In this document: positions 7,672 to 14,401 of the stretch, in pieces
How positions within the stretch are numbered: position 1 is the stretch's first letter
How the letters are laid out: the number at the start of each line of letters is the position of its first letter
NCBI GenBank assembly: GCA_041300865.1
Contig: JBFYTF010000448.1
Coordinates: forward strand, 1-24,472
DNA: 24,472 bases
From: JAAYZQ01 sp041300865
GTDB lineage: Bacteria; Chloroflexota; Anaerolineae; JAAYZQ01
Direction: 5' to 3'
The notes under the pieces: generated by a model
Told to the model about the DNA's origin: nothing
Seen by the model: only the letters and a program-made list of their open reading frames with translations
Databases searched by the model: none
Translations under genes and position numbers: made by a program

Positions 7672-7692
7672 GGACAATCCAGCGGATTGTCC
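7672..7692 (+). repeat. Perfect inverted repeat abutting the WYL gene ribosome-binding site
   Basis: GGACAATCC (7672-7680), AGC, GGATTGTCC (7684-7692), extendable by an A-T pair to 10 bp. It ends directly before the GGAGG (7694-7698) of the WYL gene. It could be a second operator or an RNA hairpin affecting translation. Confidence 0.6.
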
Positions 7693-7703
7693 TGGAGGCA
7701 AAA

Positions 7704-8711
7704 ATGCGCGCCGATCGACTGTTGTCGCTGCTGATGATCCTGCAAGCCCGCGGCCGGGTGACGGCCGCGGCCCTGGCGAACGAGCTGGAGGTCTCGGTCC
7801 GCACCATCTACCGGGACCTGGACGCTCTGAGCGCGGCGGGTGTGCCCGTGTACGCCGAGCGGGGCCCGGGAGGCGGCTGCGCGCTCCTGGACAGCTATCG
7901 CACCACGCTCACCGGCCTGACGGACGCCGAAGTGCGGGCCCTATTCGTGACGGCCCTCCCGGCGGCGCTCGTCCAGCTGGGCCTGGGCAGCGAGCTCAAA
8001 GCCGCCCTGCTCAAGCTAAGTGCCGCGCTGCCCGCCGAGCGCCGGCAGGAAGAGGCCTGGGTCCGGCAGCGTGTCCACCTCGATTGGTCGGGCGATGAGC
8101 CGGCCCACGAGGCGGTGCCGCACCTCCCGGTGCTCAAGCAGGCAGTGTGGGCCGATCGCCGGCTGTGGCTCACGCACCGAGTACCGGGCAGCCCGGGCAC
8201 GATCAGCGCTGAGCGCCTGGTCGATCCGCTGGGCCTGGTGAGCCTTGCAGGTGACTGGCACCTGGTATGCAGTGCAGGCGGCCGGCGGCGCGTGTACCGC
8301 GTCGCTCGCCTGCTGGCTGCCAGGATCACGGGCGAGTCGTTCGAGAGGCCCGCCGGGTTTGACCTGGCCGCCTTCTGGGCCGGCTGGCGGGCTGAGCGCG
8401 AGGGCCAGCGCACACGCTATCCGGTCACGGTGCGCGTTGCGCCCGGCATCCTCCCCTGGCTGCCCCAGCTCTTCGGATCCGCCGTCCAGGTCCCGGTCGA
8501 GGCCGCCGCCGAGACCGCTCGCGATCCTGCCGGCTGGGCCACCGTCTGCCTGTCGTTCGACAGCCTGGAGACCGCCCGCAGCCGCCTCCTCGGGCTCGGC
8601 GCCGCCCTGGAGGTCCTCACGCCCCTGCCGCTGCGGCTGAGCGTGGCCGACTATGCGGCCCAAGTCGTGGCACTCTACGCTGGGCCGCGGCCTCCAGGCC
8701 CAACGCAATAG
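7704..8711 (+). CDS. WYL-domain transcriptional regulator (YafY-like, HTH type 11)
   Basis: 335 residues. The N-terminus is a winged helix-turn-helix (MRADRLLSLLMILQARGRVT, then ALANELEVSVRTIYRDLDAL, about 1-55) with the YAERGPGGGCALL wing. The WYL effector domain follows at about 145-215, where the signature is WHL rather than WYL (DPLGLVSLAGDWHLVCSAGG). A WCX-type C-terminal region (about 230-325) ends in YAAQVVALY. The ATG at 7704 has GGAGG 5 nt upstream; the in-frame start at 7635 lies inside the palindromic operator and is rejected. Members are DNA-binding regulators, usually of neighbouring genes, and many respond to ligands or nucleic acids. The divergent GyrI-like gene is the likely target, with autoregulation through the shared operator. 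Confidence 0.92.
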   Translation: MRADRLLSLLMILQARGRVTAAALANELEVSVRTIYRDLDALSAAGVPVYAERGPGGGCALLDSYRTTLTGLTDAEVRALFVTALPAALVQLGLGSELKAALLKLSAALPAERRQEEAWVRQRVHLDWSGDEPAHEAVPHLPVLKQAVWADRRLWLTHRVPGSPGTISAERLVDPLGLVSLAGDWHLVCSAGGRRRVYRVARLLAARITGESFERPAGFDLAAFWAGWRAEREGQRTRYPVTVRVAPGILPWLPQLFGSAVQVPVEAAAETARDPAGWATVCLSFDSLETARSRLLGLGAALEVLTPLPLRLSVADYAAQVVALYAGPRPPGPTQ

Positions 8712-8720
8712 AGAGCCCTC

Positions 8721-8740
8721 GGCCCTGCCCCGCCAGGGCT
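8721..8740 (+). terminator. Short hairpin after the WYL gene
   Basis: GCCCTG (8722-8727) and CAGGGC (8734-8739) pair around a 6-nt loop, with one more G-U pair outside. A T-rich stretch appears only 10 bp later (8751-8754), where it overlaps the next -35 box. It is a weak terminator candidate. Confidence 0.3.
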
Positions 8741-8752
8741 GCAAAGGGGATT

Positions 8753-8781
8753 TTGACAAATTCCGGGTTGTGTGCTATGAT
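8753..8781 (+). promoter_or_regulatory. Sigma70-type promoter of the aromatic amino acid operon
   Basis: A perfect TTGACA (8753-8758) is followed after exactly 17 bp by TATGAT (8776-8781), one base from consensus. Transcription should start near 8788, giving a leader of about 280 nt before aroH. It is the best promoter in the window, and nothing but the short hairpin lies between it and the WYL gene. Confidence 0.88.
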
Positions 8782-8807
8782 GCCGCCACGTTTTACAGGA
8801 GGGGACC

Positions 8808-8975
8808 GTGCCCGGCCAGCGGGAATGCCACGATCTTGATAGCGCACCTCCTTCCGGTGCCTTTGGCTCCGGGTTCTCTCCTCGCCGCGCGCCCTTGGCA
8901 CTGGCCTATTCTTTCTATTTTTATGCCCCGGTCGGGGGCGGTGGCACGACGCGCGGGAGGGATCTAGCCGGCTAG
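8808..8975 (+). CDS. Putative aromatic leader peptide (Tyr/Phe attenuator)
   Basis: A 55-codon frame with a GTG start, preceded by AGGAGGGG (8797-8804; 5-nt spacer from GGAGG), some 20 nt after the expected transcription start. The peptide has no recognisable domain. Codons 34-39 (8907-8924) read Tyr-Ser-Phe-Tyr-Phe-Tyr, five aromatic codons out of six, and single Phe codons occur at 19 and 23. It ends at TAG 8973-8975, inside an 18-bp palindrome and 22 bp before the terminator stem. Such a cluster in the leader of a Phe/Tyr operon is the hallmark of ribosome-mediated attenuation (as in pheL or hisL leaders), where stalling on scarce charged tRNA lets the operon be transcribed. The length is greater than that of enteric leader peptides. 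A shorter peptide from TTG 8895 is possible but has no comparable ribosome-binding site. The role is inferred. Confidence 0.72.
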   Translation: MPGQRECHDLDSAPPSGAFGSGFSPRRAPLALAYSFYFYAPVGGGGTTRGRDLAG

Positions 8976-9021
8976 ATCGAGCAAATCAGGACCAACCAAG
9001 CGAGCGTGGAGCCACCGGCCC
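8925..9021 (+). promoter_or_regulatory. Attenuator region: protector and antiterminator pairings
   Basis: Directly after the last Tyr codon, GCCCC (8925-8929) can pair with GGGGC (8935-8939). The same GGGGC plus the next six bases (8935-8945) can instead pair with 9011-9021: seven pairs (8939-8945 with 9011-9017), one G-G mismatch, then three pairs. The second pairing occupies the terminator loop and the first bases of its 3' arm, so it should compete with the terminator. A ribosome stalled on the aromatic codons would melt the first hairpin and favour the second. The pairings were read by eye, and no energies were computed. Confidence 0.55.
8961..8978 (+). repeat. Perfect 18-bp palindrome in the aromatic operon leader
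   Basis: GATCTAGCCGGCTAGATC is its own reverse complement. As RNA it could form a 7-bp stem with a CCGG loop that contains the leader peptide stop codon. It lies between the two arms of the proposed antiterminator, so it could stack within that structure or act as a pause hairpin. Confidence 0.7.
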
Positions 9022-9037
9022 ACGCTCGTTTTGCTTT
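8998..9037 (+). terminator. Intrinsic terminator in the aromatic operon leader
   Basis: CGAGCGTGG (9001-9009) and CCACGCTCG (9020-9028) form a perfect 9-bp stem around a 10-nt loop, extended by G-U and two A-U pairs (8998-9000 with 9029-9031), and run into TTTTGCTTT. It lies upstream of aroH and downstream of the promoter, where a conditional (attenuator) terminator belongs. Confidence 0.85.
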
Positions 9038-9067
9038 GCGCAACAACGTGCAGTTAAGGAGGGGATC

Positions 9068-9451
9068 ATGCCCTGTCGAGGAGTACGCGGCGCGACGACG
9101 GCCGAGGCGAATACAGCCGAAGCCATCCTGGCGGCCACCGCCGAGCTGCTGGCCCGGATCGTGGAGGCCAACGGCCTGGCGGCCGAGGACCTGGCCAGCG
9201 CCTTTTTCACCGTCACGCCCGACCTGGACGCTGCCTTTCCGGCACAGGCCGCCCGGCAGATTGGCTGGGCGCAGGTACCCCTCCTCGACGCCAGGGAAAT
9301 CCCGGTGCCGGGCAGCCTGCCCCGCTGCGTGCGGGTGCTGCTCCACTGGAACACGGGCAGGAGCCAGGCCGAGGTGCGGCACGTTTACCTGCGCGGCGCG
9401 GCCGGCCTGCGGCCGGACCTGGAAGGCCGGGACGAGCTTGCCGGGACCTAG
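9068..9451 (+). CDS. aroH: Chorismate mutase, AroH type
   Basis: 127 residues, the length of the Bacillus subtilis-type monofunctional chorismate mutase, a trimeric enzyme that rearranges chorismate to prephenate. The N-terminal RGVRGATTAEANT motif and the active-site residues are in place: R7, E77, R89 and Y107 correspond to the B. subtilis R7, E78, R90 and Y108. A strong AGGAGGGG lies 5 nt (from GGAGG) before the ATG. It is the first structural gene after the attenuator. Prephenate then feeds the pheA and tyrA products in the same operon. Confidence 0.95.
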   Translation: MPCRGVRGATTAEANTAEAILAATAELLARIVEANGLAAEDLASAFFTVTPDLDAAFPAQAARQIGWAQVPLLDAREIPVPGSLPRCVRVLLHWNTGRSQAEVRHVYLRGAAGLRPDLEGRDELAGT

Positions 9452-9477
9452 CGAATCACAATCTGGAGGAGGAAAAG

Positions 9478-10338
9478 ATGAAGAGGATCGCGTTTCAGGG
9501 CGAGAAGGGCGCATATTCCGAAGAGGCCATCCACCAGTTTTTCGGGACAGAGGTCACGACGGTCACCTGCCGTACCCTGCGGGGCATCTTTGATGCGGTG
9601 GTGACGGGGCAGGCCGAGTATGGCGTGCTGCCCGTGGAGAACTCGACCGCGGGCTCTATCTACGAGGCGTATGACCTGCTCCTCAACCACGACTTGCGGG
9701 TGGGCGGCGAGATCATCTTTCGCGTGCGCCACGCCCTTCTGGCCGCGCCCGGGACCGCAGTCGAAGCCATACGCCGGGTGCGGTCGCATTCGCAGGCCCT
9801 GGCGCAGTCGGAGCGGTACCTGGCCGACCGCGGCTGGGTCGCGGAGACGGCGTACGACACGGCAGGCAGCGCCCGCGACCTCAGCGCGGAGCCCGAGCCT
9901 GACGTGGCGGTGATCGCCAGCCGCCTGGCCGGCCAGTTGTATGGGCTGGAGGAGCTGGACTATGGCATCGAGGATTCCAGGCAGAACTATACCCGCTTTT
10001 TCGTCCTGAGCTTGCAGGACCCGCCCCGTGCCCAGCGCAACAAGACGTCGCTGGTCTTTGGCGTCCGCCACCATCCGGGAGCGCTGTACGAATGCATGGG
10101 CGAGTTTGCCCAGCGGGGTATCAACCTCTCCAAGCTCGAGTCGCGCCCGCGGCTGAACCAGCCGTGGCAGTACATCTTTTACCTCGACTTTGAGGGGCAC
10201 TGCCGCGACACCGTGTGCGAGGCGGCCCTCGTGGGCCTGCTGCGGCGGGCATCGTTTGTCAAGCTTCTCGGCTCGTATCCGGCAGCGACGACGCCGCTGC
10301 CAGATGACCTCGCCGAGGAAGACCAGAACGGGAAGTGA
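9478..10338 (+). CDS. pheA: Prephenate dehydratase with ACT domain
   Basis: 286 residues. The catalytic part (1-180) has the FQGEKGAYSEEA start, LPVENSTAGSI (51-61) and the NYTRFFVL motif (170-177) with the catalytic T172-R173-F174. A C-terminal ACT domain (about 190-265) carries GALYE (201-205) and ESRP (221-224), the phenylalanine-binding motifs, so feedback inhibition by Phe is expected. The enzyme converts prephenate to phenylpyruvate. No mutase domain is fused, consistent with a separate aroH. A GGAGGAGG ribosome-binding site precedes the ATG. The aroF start follows 14 bp after the stop. Confidence 0.97.
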   Translation: MKRIAFQGEKGAYSEEAIHQFFGTEVTTVTCRTLRGIFDAVVTGQAEYGVLPVENSTAGSIYEAYDLLLNHDLRVGGEIIFRVRHALLAAPGTAVEAIRRVRSHSQALAQSERYLADRGWVAETAYDTAGSARDLSAEPEPDVAVIASRLAGQLYGLEELDYGIEDSRQNYTRFFVLSLQDPPRAQRNKTSLVFGVRHHPGALYECMGEFAQRGINLSKLESRPRLNQPWQYIFYLDFEGHCRDTVCEAALVGLLRRASFVKLLGSYPAATTPLPDDLAEEDQNGK

Positions 10339-10352
10339 GGGAAGGTGCACCC

Positions 10353-11366
10353 ATGATTATCATCATGAAAGCGGATGCCACGCGTGGCCAGATCGTGAAC
10401 GTCACCGCGCGCATCGAGCAGATGGGCTGCCAGGTCCACATCTCCGAGGGCCAGGAGCGGACCATCATCGGCATCATTGGCAACGGCCGGCCGCTGGACC
10501 GCGAGCAGCTTGAGCTGCTGGACGGCGTGGACCGAGCGGTGCCCGTCCTGCGGCCCTTCAAGCTGTCCAGTCGCGACTTCCACCCCCAGGACACGGTCGT
10601 GCCCGTTAACGGCATCTCCTTCGGAGGCAAGAGGCTGCTGGTCCTGGCCGGTCCGTGCGCCGTGGAGGGCGAGGGACAGATCCTGGAGGCTGCCAGGGCC
10701 GTGCGGGAGGCGGGAGCCCACATGCTTCGCGGCGGCGCCTTCAAGCCCCGCAGCTCGCCCTACAGCTTCCAGGGCCTGGGCGAGGAGGGGCTCAAGCTCC
10801 TGGCCCGCGCCCGCGAGGACACGGGCCTGCCCGTCGTCACGGAGGTCATCTCGCCCGAGCATGTGCCCCTCGTCGCCGCCTACGCCGACATGCTGCAGAT
10901 CGGCGCCCGCAATATGCAGAACTATGCCCTGCTCCACGCCGTGGGCGAGTCGCAGCGGCCGGTGCTGCTGAAGCGGGGCATGATGTCGACGGTGGAAGAG
11001 CTCTTGATGTCGGCCGAGTACATCCTCTCCCACGGCAACGACCGCATCGTCCTCTGCGAGCGGGGTATTCGGACCTTCGAGAAGTACACGCGCAACACCC
11101 TGGACATCAATGCCGTGCCGCTGCTCAAGCAGCTTACGCACCTGCCCGTCATCGTCGATCCCAGCCACGCCACGGGCAAGTGGGAGCTGGTGACGGCCAC
11201 GTCCATGGCGGCTGTGGCCGCCGGTGCCGACGGGCTGATCATCGAGGTCCATCCCCACCCAGAGCAGGCCATGTCCGACGGCGCCCAGTCGCTCAAGCCC
11301 GAAGTCTTCCGGCGGTTAATGGGCCAGGTGAGCGCCGTGGCGCAGGCCGTGGGCCGGGAGCTGTGA
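10353..11366 (+). CDS. aroF: 3-deoxy-7-phosphoheptulonate (DAHP) synthase, type I-beta with N-terminal regulatory domain
   Basis: 337 residues. An N-terminal ferredoxin-like/ACT-like domain (about 1-65, MIIIMKADATRGQIVNVTAR) precedes the KDO8P/DAHP-synthase-type TIM barrel, the layout of the Thermotoga-type enzyme inhibited by Phe/Tyr. Barrel motifs are AGPCAVE, RGGAFKPRSSPYSFQG, IGARNMQN, LLKRGM, VDPSHATG and EVHPHPEQAMSDGAQSL, which include the PEP/E4P- and metal-binding residues. The reaction condenses PEP and erythrose-4-phosphate and commits carbon to the shikimate pathway. I chose the ATG at 10353 with GGGAAGG upstream; a GTG at 10335 overlaps the pheA stop and adds six unconserved residues. 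Confidence 0.96.
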   Translation: MIIIMKADATRGQIVNVTARIEQMGCQVHISEGQERTIIGIIGNGRPLDREQLELLDGVDRAVPVLRPFKLSSRDFHPQDTVVPVNGISFGGKRLLVLAGPCAVEGEGQILEAARAVREAGAHMLRGGAFKPRSSPYSFQGLGEEGLKLLARAREDTGLPVVTEVISPEHVPLVAAYADMLQIGARNMQNYALLHAVGESQRPVLLKRGMMSTVEELLMSAEYILSHGNDRIVLCERGIRTFEKYTRNTLDINAVPLLKQLTHLPVIVDPSHATGKWELVTATSMAAVAAGADGLIIEVHPHPEQAMSDGAQSLKPEVFRRLMGQVSAVAQAVGREL

Positions 11367-11367
11367 C

Positions 11368-12231
11368 GTGGAACGTAGCCTGGAAGACTGCCAGGTGAGC
11401 GTCGTCGGCCTGGGACTCATGGGCAGCTCCCTGGCCGGGGCGCTGCGCGGCAGGTGCCGGTCCGTGGTGGGTGTCGCCCGCCGGCCGGAGGCCGTCCAGG
11501 CAGCCCGCGAGCGGGGCCTGGTCGACCACGCGACCGTCGACCTGGCCGAGGGCTTGCAGGCTGCGGATGTCGTCGTCCTGGCCCTGCCGGTGCGGGCCAT
11601 TCTGCGGCAACTGCCGGCCATCGGACCCCTCCTGGCACCCGGCTGCCTGCTCATGGATCTGGGGAGCACCAAGGCCGAGATCGTGGCCGCCATGGGCGAC
11701 CTGCCGGCGGAAGTCCAGCCCCTGGGCGCCCACCCGATGTGCGGCAAGGAGGTCTCGGGCCTGGACGCCGCGGACCCGGGCCTTTACACCGGCTGCACCT
11801 TCATCCTCAGCCCCCTGGCCCGCACGTCGGCGGCCGCCGTGGACCTCGGCTGTGCCCTGGCACGGGCCGCCGGCGCTCAGCCGCTGGTGCTGGCCCCCGA
11901 GCGGCAGGACTTTTTGGTGGCCACCCTGAGCCACCTGCCCTACCTGCTCGCCTGCGGCCTGGTAGCCACAGCCGACGCGACTACCTCGGCCGATCCCGCC
12001 GCATGGCAGATCGTGGCCGGCGGTTTTCGCGACACGTCGCGGGTGGCGGGCAGCGACGTGACGATGATGCTTGACATCCTCCTCACGAATCGGGAGGAGG
12101 TGCTGCGCGCCGTGGAGGTGTTCGGCGCTCAGCTCGAGCGGCTGGCGCGCCTCCTGGCCGGCGGCGACGAGGACGGGCTGCGTCAGGCCCTGGAGGCCAT
12201 GCGCCAGAAGCGAAGGGAGATGTTTCCATGA
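11368..12231 (+). CDS. tyrA: Prephenate dehydrogenase
   Basis: 287 residues with a GTG start 1 bp after the aroF stop. The Rossmann fold shows VVGLGLMGSSLAG with G14, G16 and G19 binding the nicotinamide cofactor. The substrate site has DLGSTKAEI (97-105) and AHPMCGKEVSG (121-131), with catalytic H122. The enzyme oxidatively decarboxylates prephenate to 4-hydroxyphenylpyruvate, the tyrosine precursor. There is no C-terminal ACT domain, so Tyr feedback, if any, acts elsewhere (for example on the DAHP synthase or through the attenuator). The end overlaps the aroA start (ATGA). Confidence 0.95.
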   Translation: MERSLEDCQVSVVGLGLMGSSLAGALRGRCRSVVGVARRPEAVQAARERGLVDHATVDLAEGLQAADVVVLALPVRAILRQLPAIGPLLAPGCLLMDLGSTKAEIVAAMGDLPAEVQPLGAHPMCGKEVSGLDAADPGLYTGCTFILSPLARTSAAAVDLGCALARAAGAQPLVLAPERQDFLVATLSHLPYLLACGLVATADATTSADPAAWQIVAGGFRDTSRVAGSDVTMMLDILLTNREEVLRAVEVFGAQLERLARLLAGGDEDGLRQALEAMRQKRREMFP

Positions 12232-13550
12232 CCGACATCCGCGCCTGTCCTGGGCCGCCGCTGCGCGGCCGGGCAGCGCTGCCGGGCGACAAGTCGATCT
12301 CGCACCGGGCGCTCCTCCTCGGCGCCCTGGCCCGCGGCACCACCCGGGTGAGCAATTTCCTGCCCGGCGGCGACTGCCAGGCCAGCCTGCGAGCAGTGCA
12401 GGCCCTGGGTGCCGAGGTCGAGGTCCTATCGCCCACCGAGCTGCGGGTGCGCGGCCGCGGCCTGGCCCTGCGCGAGCCCGATGACGTTCTGGACTGTGGC
12501 CGGTCTGGGACGACGATGCGCCTCCTGGCCGGCATCCTGGCCGGTCAGCCCTTTGCCACCATCCTCAGCGGCGACGAGCAGCTTCGCCGGCGGCCCATGG
12601 CCCGTGTGGCAGAGCCCCTGCGCCTCATGGGCGCCACCGTCCTGGGCCGCGATGGCGGCCGGCTGCCGCCCCTGGCCATCCACGGCGGCACGCTGCGCGG
12701 CATCGACTACAGCCTGCCGGTCGCCAGCGCCCAGGTAAAAAGTGCCCTGCTCCTGGCCGGCCTGGTTGCCGGCGGTCCCACCACCCTGCACGTGCCCGGG
12801 CCTGCCCGCGACCACACCGAGCGGATGCTGCGGGCCATGGGCGCGCAGGTGGCCACGTGGCCGGAGGCCGGCACCGGGCGGGAAGGGCACGGTGTGCGCG
12901 TGAGCCCGGCAGCAGGCCTGACGGCACTGGAGCTGGCCGTCCCCGGCGACTTTTCCTCGGCCGCCTTTCTCCTGGCGGCGGCGACGCTGGTGCCCGGCTC
13001 GCGCGTCGTCCTGGAGGGCGTCGGCACCAACCCCACCCGCACCGGGCTGCTCGACCTGCTGCGGGCCATGGGCGCCGAGATCGAGGTGCAGGGCGAGCGC
13101 AGCGTGGGAGGCGAGCCGGTCGCCGATCTGGCGGTGCGCAGTGCCGAGCTAGAGGGCGTCGAGGTCGGCGGCGACGTGGTGGTGCGGGCCATCGACGAGC
13201 TGCCGGTCCTGGCCGTGGTCGCGACACAGGCCCGGGGTGAGACCGTCGTGCGCGACGCGGCCGAGCTGCGCGTCAAGGAGACCGACCGGGTGGCCACGAC
13301 CGTGCAGGAACTGCGAACCCTGGGGGCCGACATCGAAGCCCGGCCCGACGGGTTTGTGGTGCGCGGTCCGACCCCGCTGCGCGGCGCAGCCGTGAACAGC
13401 CACGGCGACCACCGCCTGGCCATGGCCCTCGTCGTCGCCGGGCTCGTAGCCGAGGGCGAGACGCTGGTGCGCGACTGCGCCTGCATCGCCGATTCCTTCC
13501 CGGGGTTCGAGGCACTGCTGGCCGGGATGGGTGGGCGGCTCGCGCCATGA
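12228..13550 (+). CDS. aroA: 3-phosphoshikimate 1-carboxyvinyltransferase (EPSP synthase)
   Basis: 440 residues, normal for EPSP synthase, which joins shikimate-3-phosphate and PEP. Visible motifs are LPGDKSISHRALL (18-30, the S3P/PEP-binding Lys-Ser-Arg), DCGRSGTTMRLL (89-100), SAQVKSALLLAGL, RVKETDRV with the catalytic Glu, and HGDHRLAMA. The position before SGTT, usually Asn in the GN(S/A)GT loop, is Arg92 here. It overlaps tyrA and aroE by four bases each (ATGA), so the three genes are probably translationally coupled. Confidence 0.97.
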   Translation: MTDIRACPGPPLRGRAALPGDKSISHRALLLGALARGTTRVSNFLPGGDCQASLRAVQALGAEVEVLSPTELRVRGRGLALREPDDVLDCGRSGTTMRLLAGILAGQPFATILSGDEQLRRRPMARVAEPLRLMGATVLGRDGGRLPPLAIHGGTLRGIDYSLPVASAQVKSALLLAGLVAGGPTTLHVPGPARDHTERMLRAMGAQVATWPEAGTGREGHGVRVSPAAGLTALELAVPGDFSSAAFLLAAATLVPGSRVVLEGVGTNPTRTGLLDLLRAMGAEIEVQGERSVGGEPVADLAVRSAELEGVEVGGDVVVRAIDELPVLAVVATQARGETVVRDAAELRVKETDRVATTVQELRTLGADIEARPDGFVVRGPTPLRGAAVNSHGDHRLAMALVVAGLVAEGETLVRDCACIADSFPGFEALLAGMGGRLAP

Positions 13551-14401
13551 CCCAGGGCACAGCGCGCGCCGGCATCATCGGCTGGCCGGTGGAGGAGAGC
13601 TTGTCGCCGGCCATGCAGAACGCCGCCTTCCGGGCGCTGGGGCTCGCCTGGCACTATGACCGGCTGCCTGCGCCGCCCGGCGAGGTGGGCCGCGTCCTCG
13701 ACGGTCTCGCCGGGCAGGGGTATAGGGGGGCCAACGTGACCGTGCCCCACAAGCAGGCGGTCCTGCCCTTCCTGGCGCGGGTCGCGGGCGAGGCGCGGGC
13801 CATCGGCGCGGTGAACACGCTGCTGTTGGAGGGCGAAGGCGCGCTGACCGGTTGGGCCGGCCACAACACCGATGCCGCCGGCTTCCTGGCCGCCCTGCGG
13901 GAGGCGGGTTTCGAGCCGGCGGGCGCCACGGCCCTGGTCCTGGGCGCCGGGGGAGCGGCCCGGGCGGTGGTCCACGCCCTGGCGTCCGCCGGCTGCGCCG
14001 TGGCGATCTATAACCGCACCACCGCGCGGGCGGCCGAGCTGGCCAAGATGGCGGCGGGCCGCGGGCCGGTGCGGGCCGTCTCGTCGCCGGACGAGGTCCG
14101 GCCCGACGCCGTCGACCTGCTGGTCAACGCCACGTCGCTGGGCATGGGCGCCCACGCGGGAGCCTCGCCCTGGCCCGCGCCGTTGCCCCTTCCCGCCCAC
14201 TGGACGGTGTACGACCTGGTCTACAGGCCGGCCGAGACGCGGCTTCTGGCGCGGGCCCGGGCAGCCGGCGCGGTGGCGGTGGGCGGGCTGGGCATGCTGG
14301 TCCACCAGGGCGCGCTGGCGTTCGAGCTATGGACGGGGCAGCCGGCGCCCCTGGAGGTCATGCGCGCCGCGGCACAGCAGGCCCTTGAGGCCTCGGCATA
14401 G
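13547..14401 (+). CDS. aroE: Shikimate dehydrogenase
   Basis: 284 residues. The N-terminal shikimate-binding domain has SLSPAMQNAAF (18-28), NVTVPHK (62-68) with the catalytic K68, and GHNTDAAGF with N106 and D108. The NADP-binding domain has the glycine-rich LGAGGAARAVVHAL and an NRT motif, consistent with NADP(H). NATSLGM and GGLGMLVHQGALAFELWTG complete the family pattern. It reduces 3-dehydroshikimate to shikimate. It overlaps aroA by four bases. The 319 bp that follow it form the longest gap inside the operon. Confidence 0.97.
   Translation: MTQGTARAGIIGWPVEESLSPAMQNAAFRALGLAWHYDRLPAPPGEVGRVLDGLAGQGYRGANVTVPHKQAVLPFLARVAGEARAIGAVNTLLLEGEGALTGWAGHNTDAAGFLAALREAGFEPAGATALVLGAGGAARAVVHALASAGCAVAIYNRTTARAAELAKMAAGRGPVRAVSSPDEVRPDAVDLLVNATSLGMGAHAGASPWPAPLPLPAHWTVYDLVYRPAETRLLARARAAGAVAVGGLGMLVHQGALAFELWTGQPAPLEVMRAAAQQALEASA

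Noticed and set aside
8653..8967. A 104-codon frame over the aromatic operon leader
   Set aside because: It begins inside the WYL gene in another frame, has no ribosome-binding site, and crosses the promoter and leader peptide.
8925..9040. A T-box riboswitch before aroH, suggested by the T-box-like CGGTGGCACGACGCG at 8939-8953
   Set aside because: The motif is interrupted relative to the T-box consensus (GGTGGNACCGCG), and TGGC would match a G discriminator base, not the A of tRNA-Tyr and tRNA-Phe. The AGAGAG that could start a stem I (8711-8716) lies upstream of the promoter. The peptide-coding leader explains the region better.
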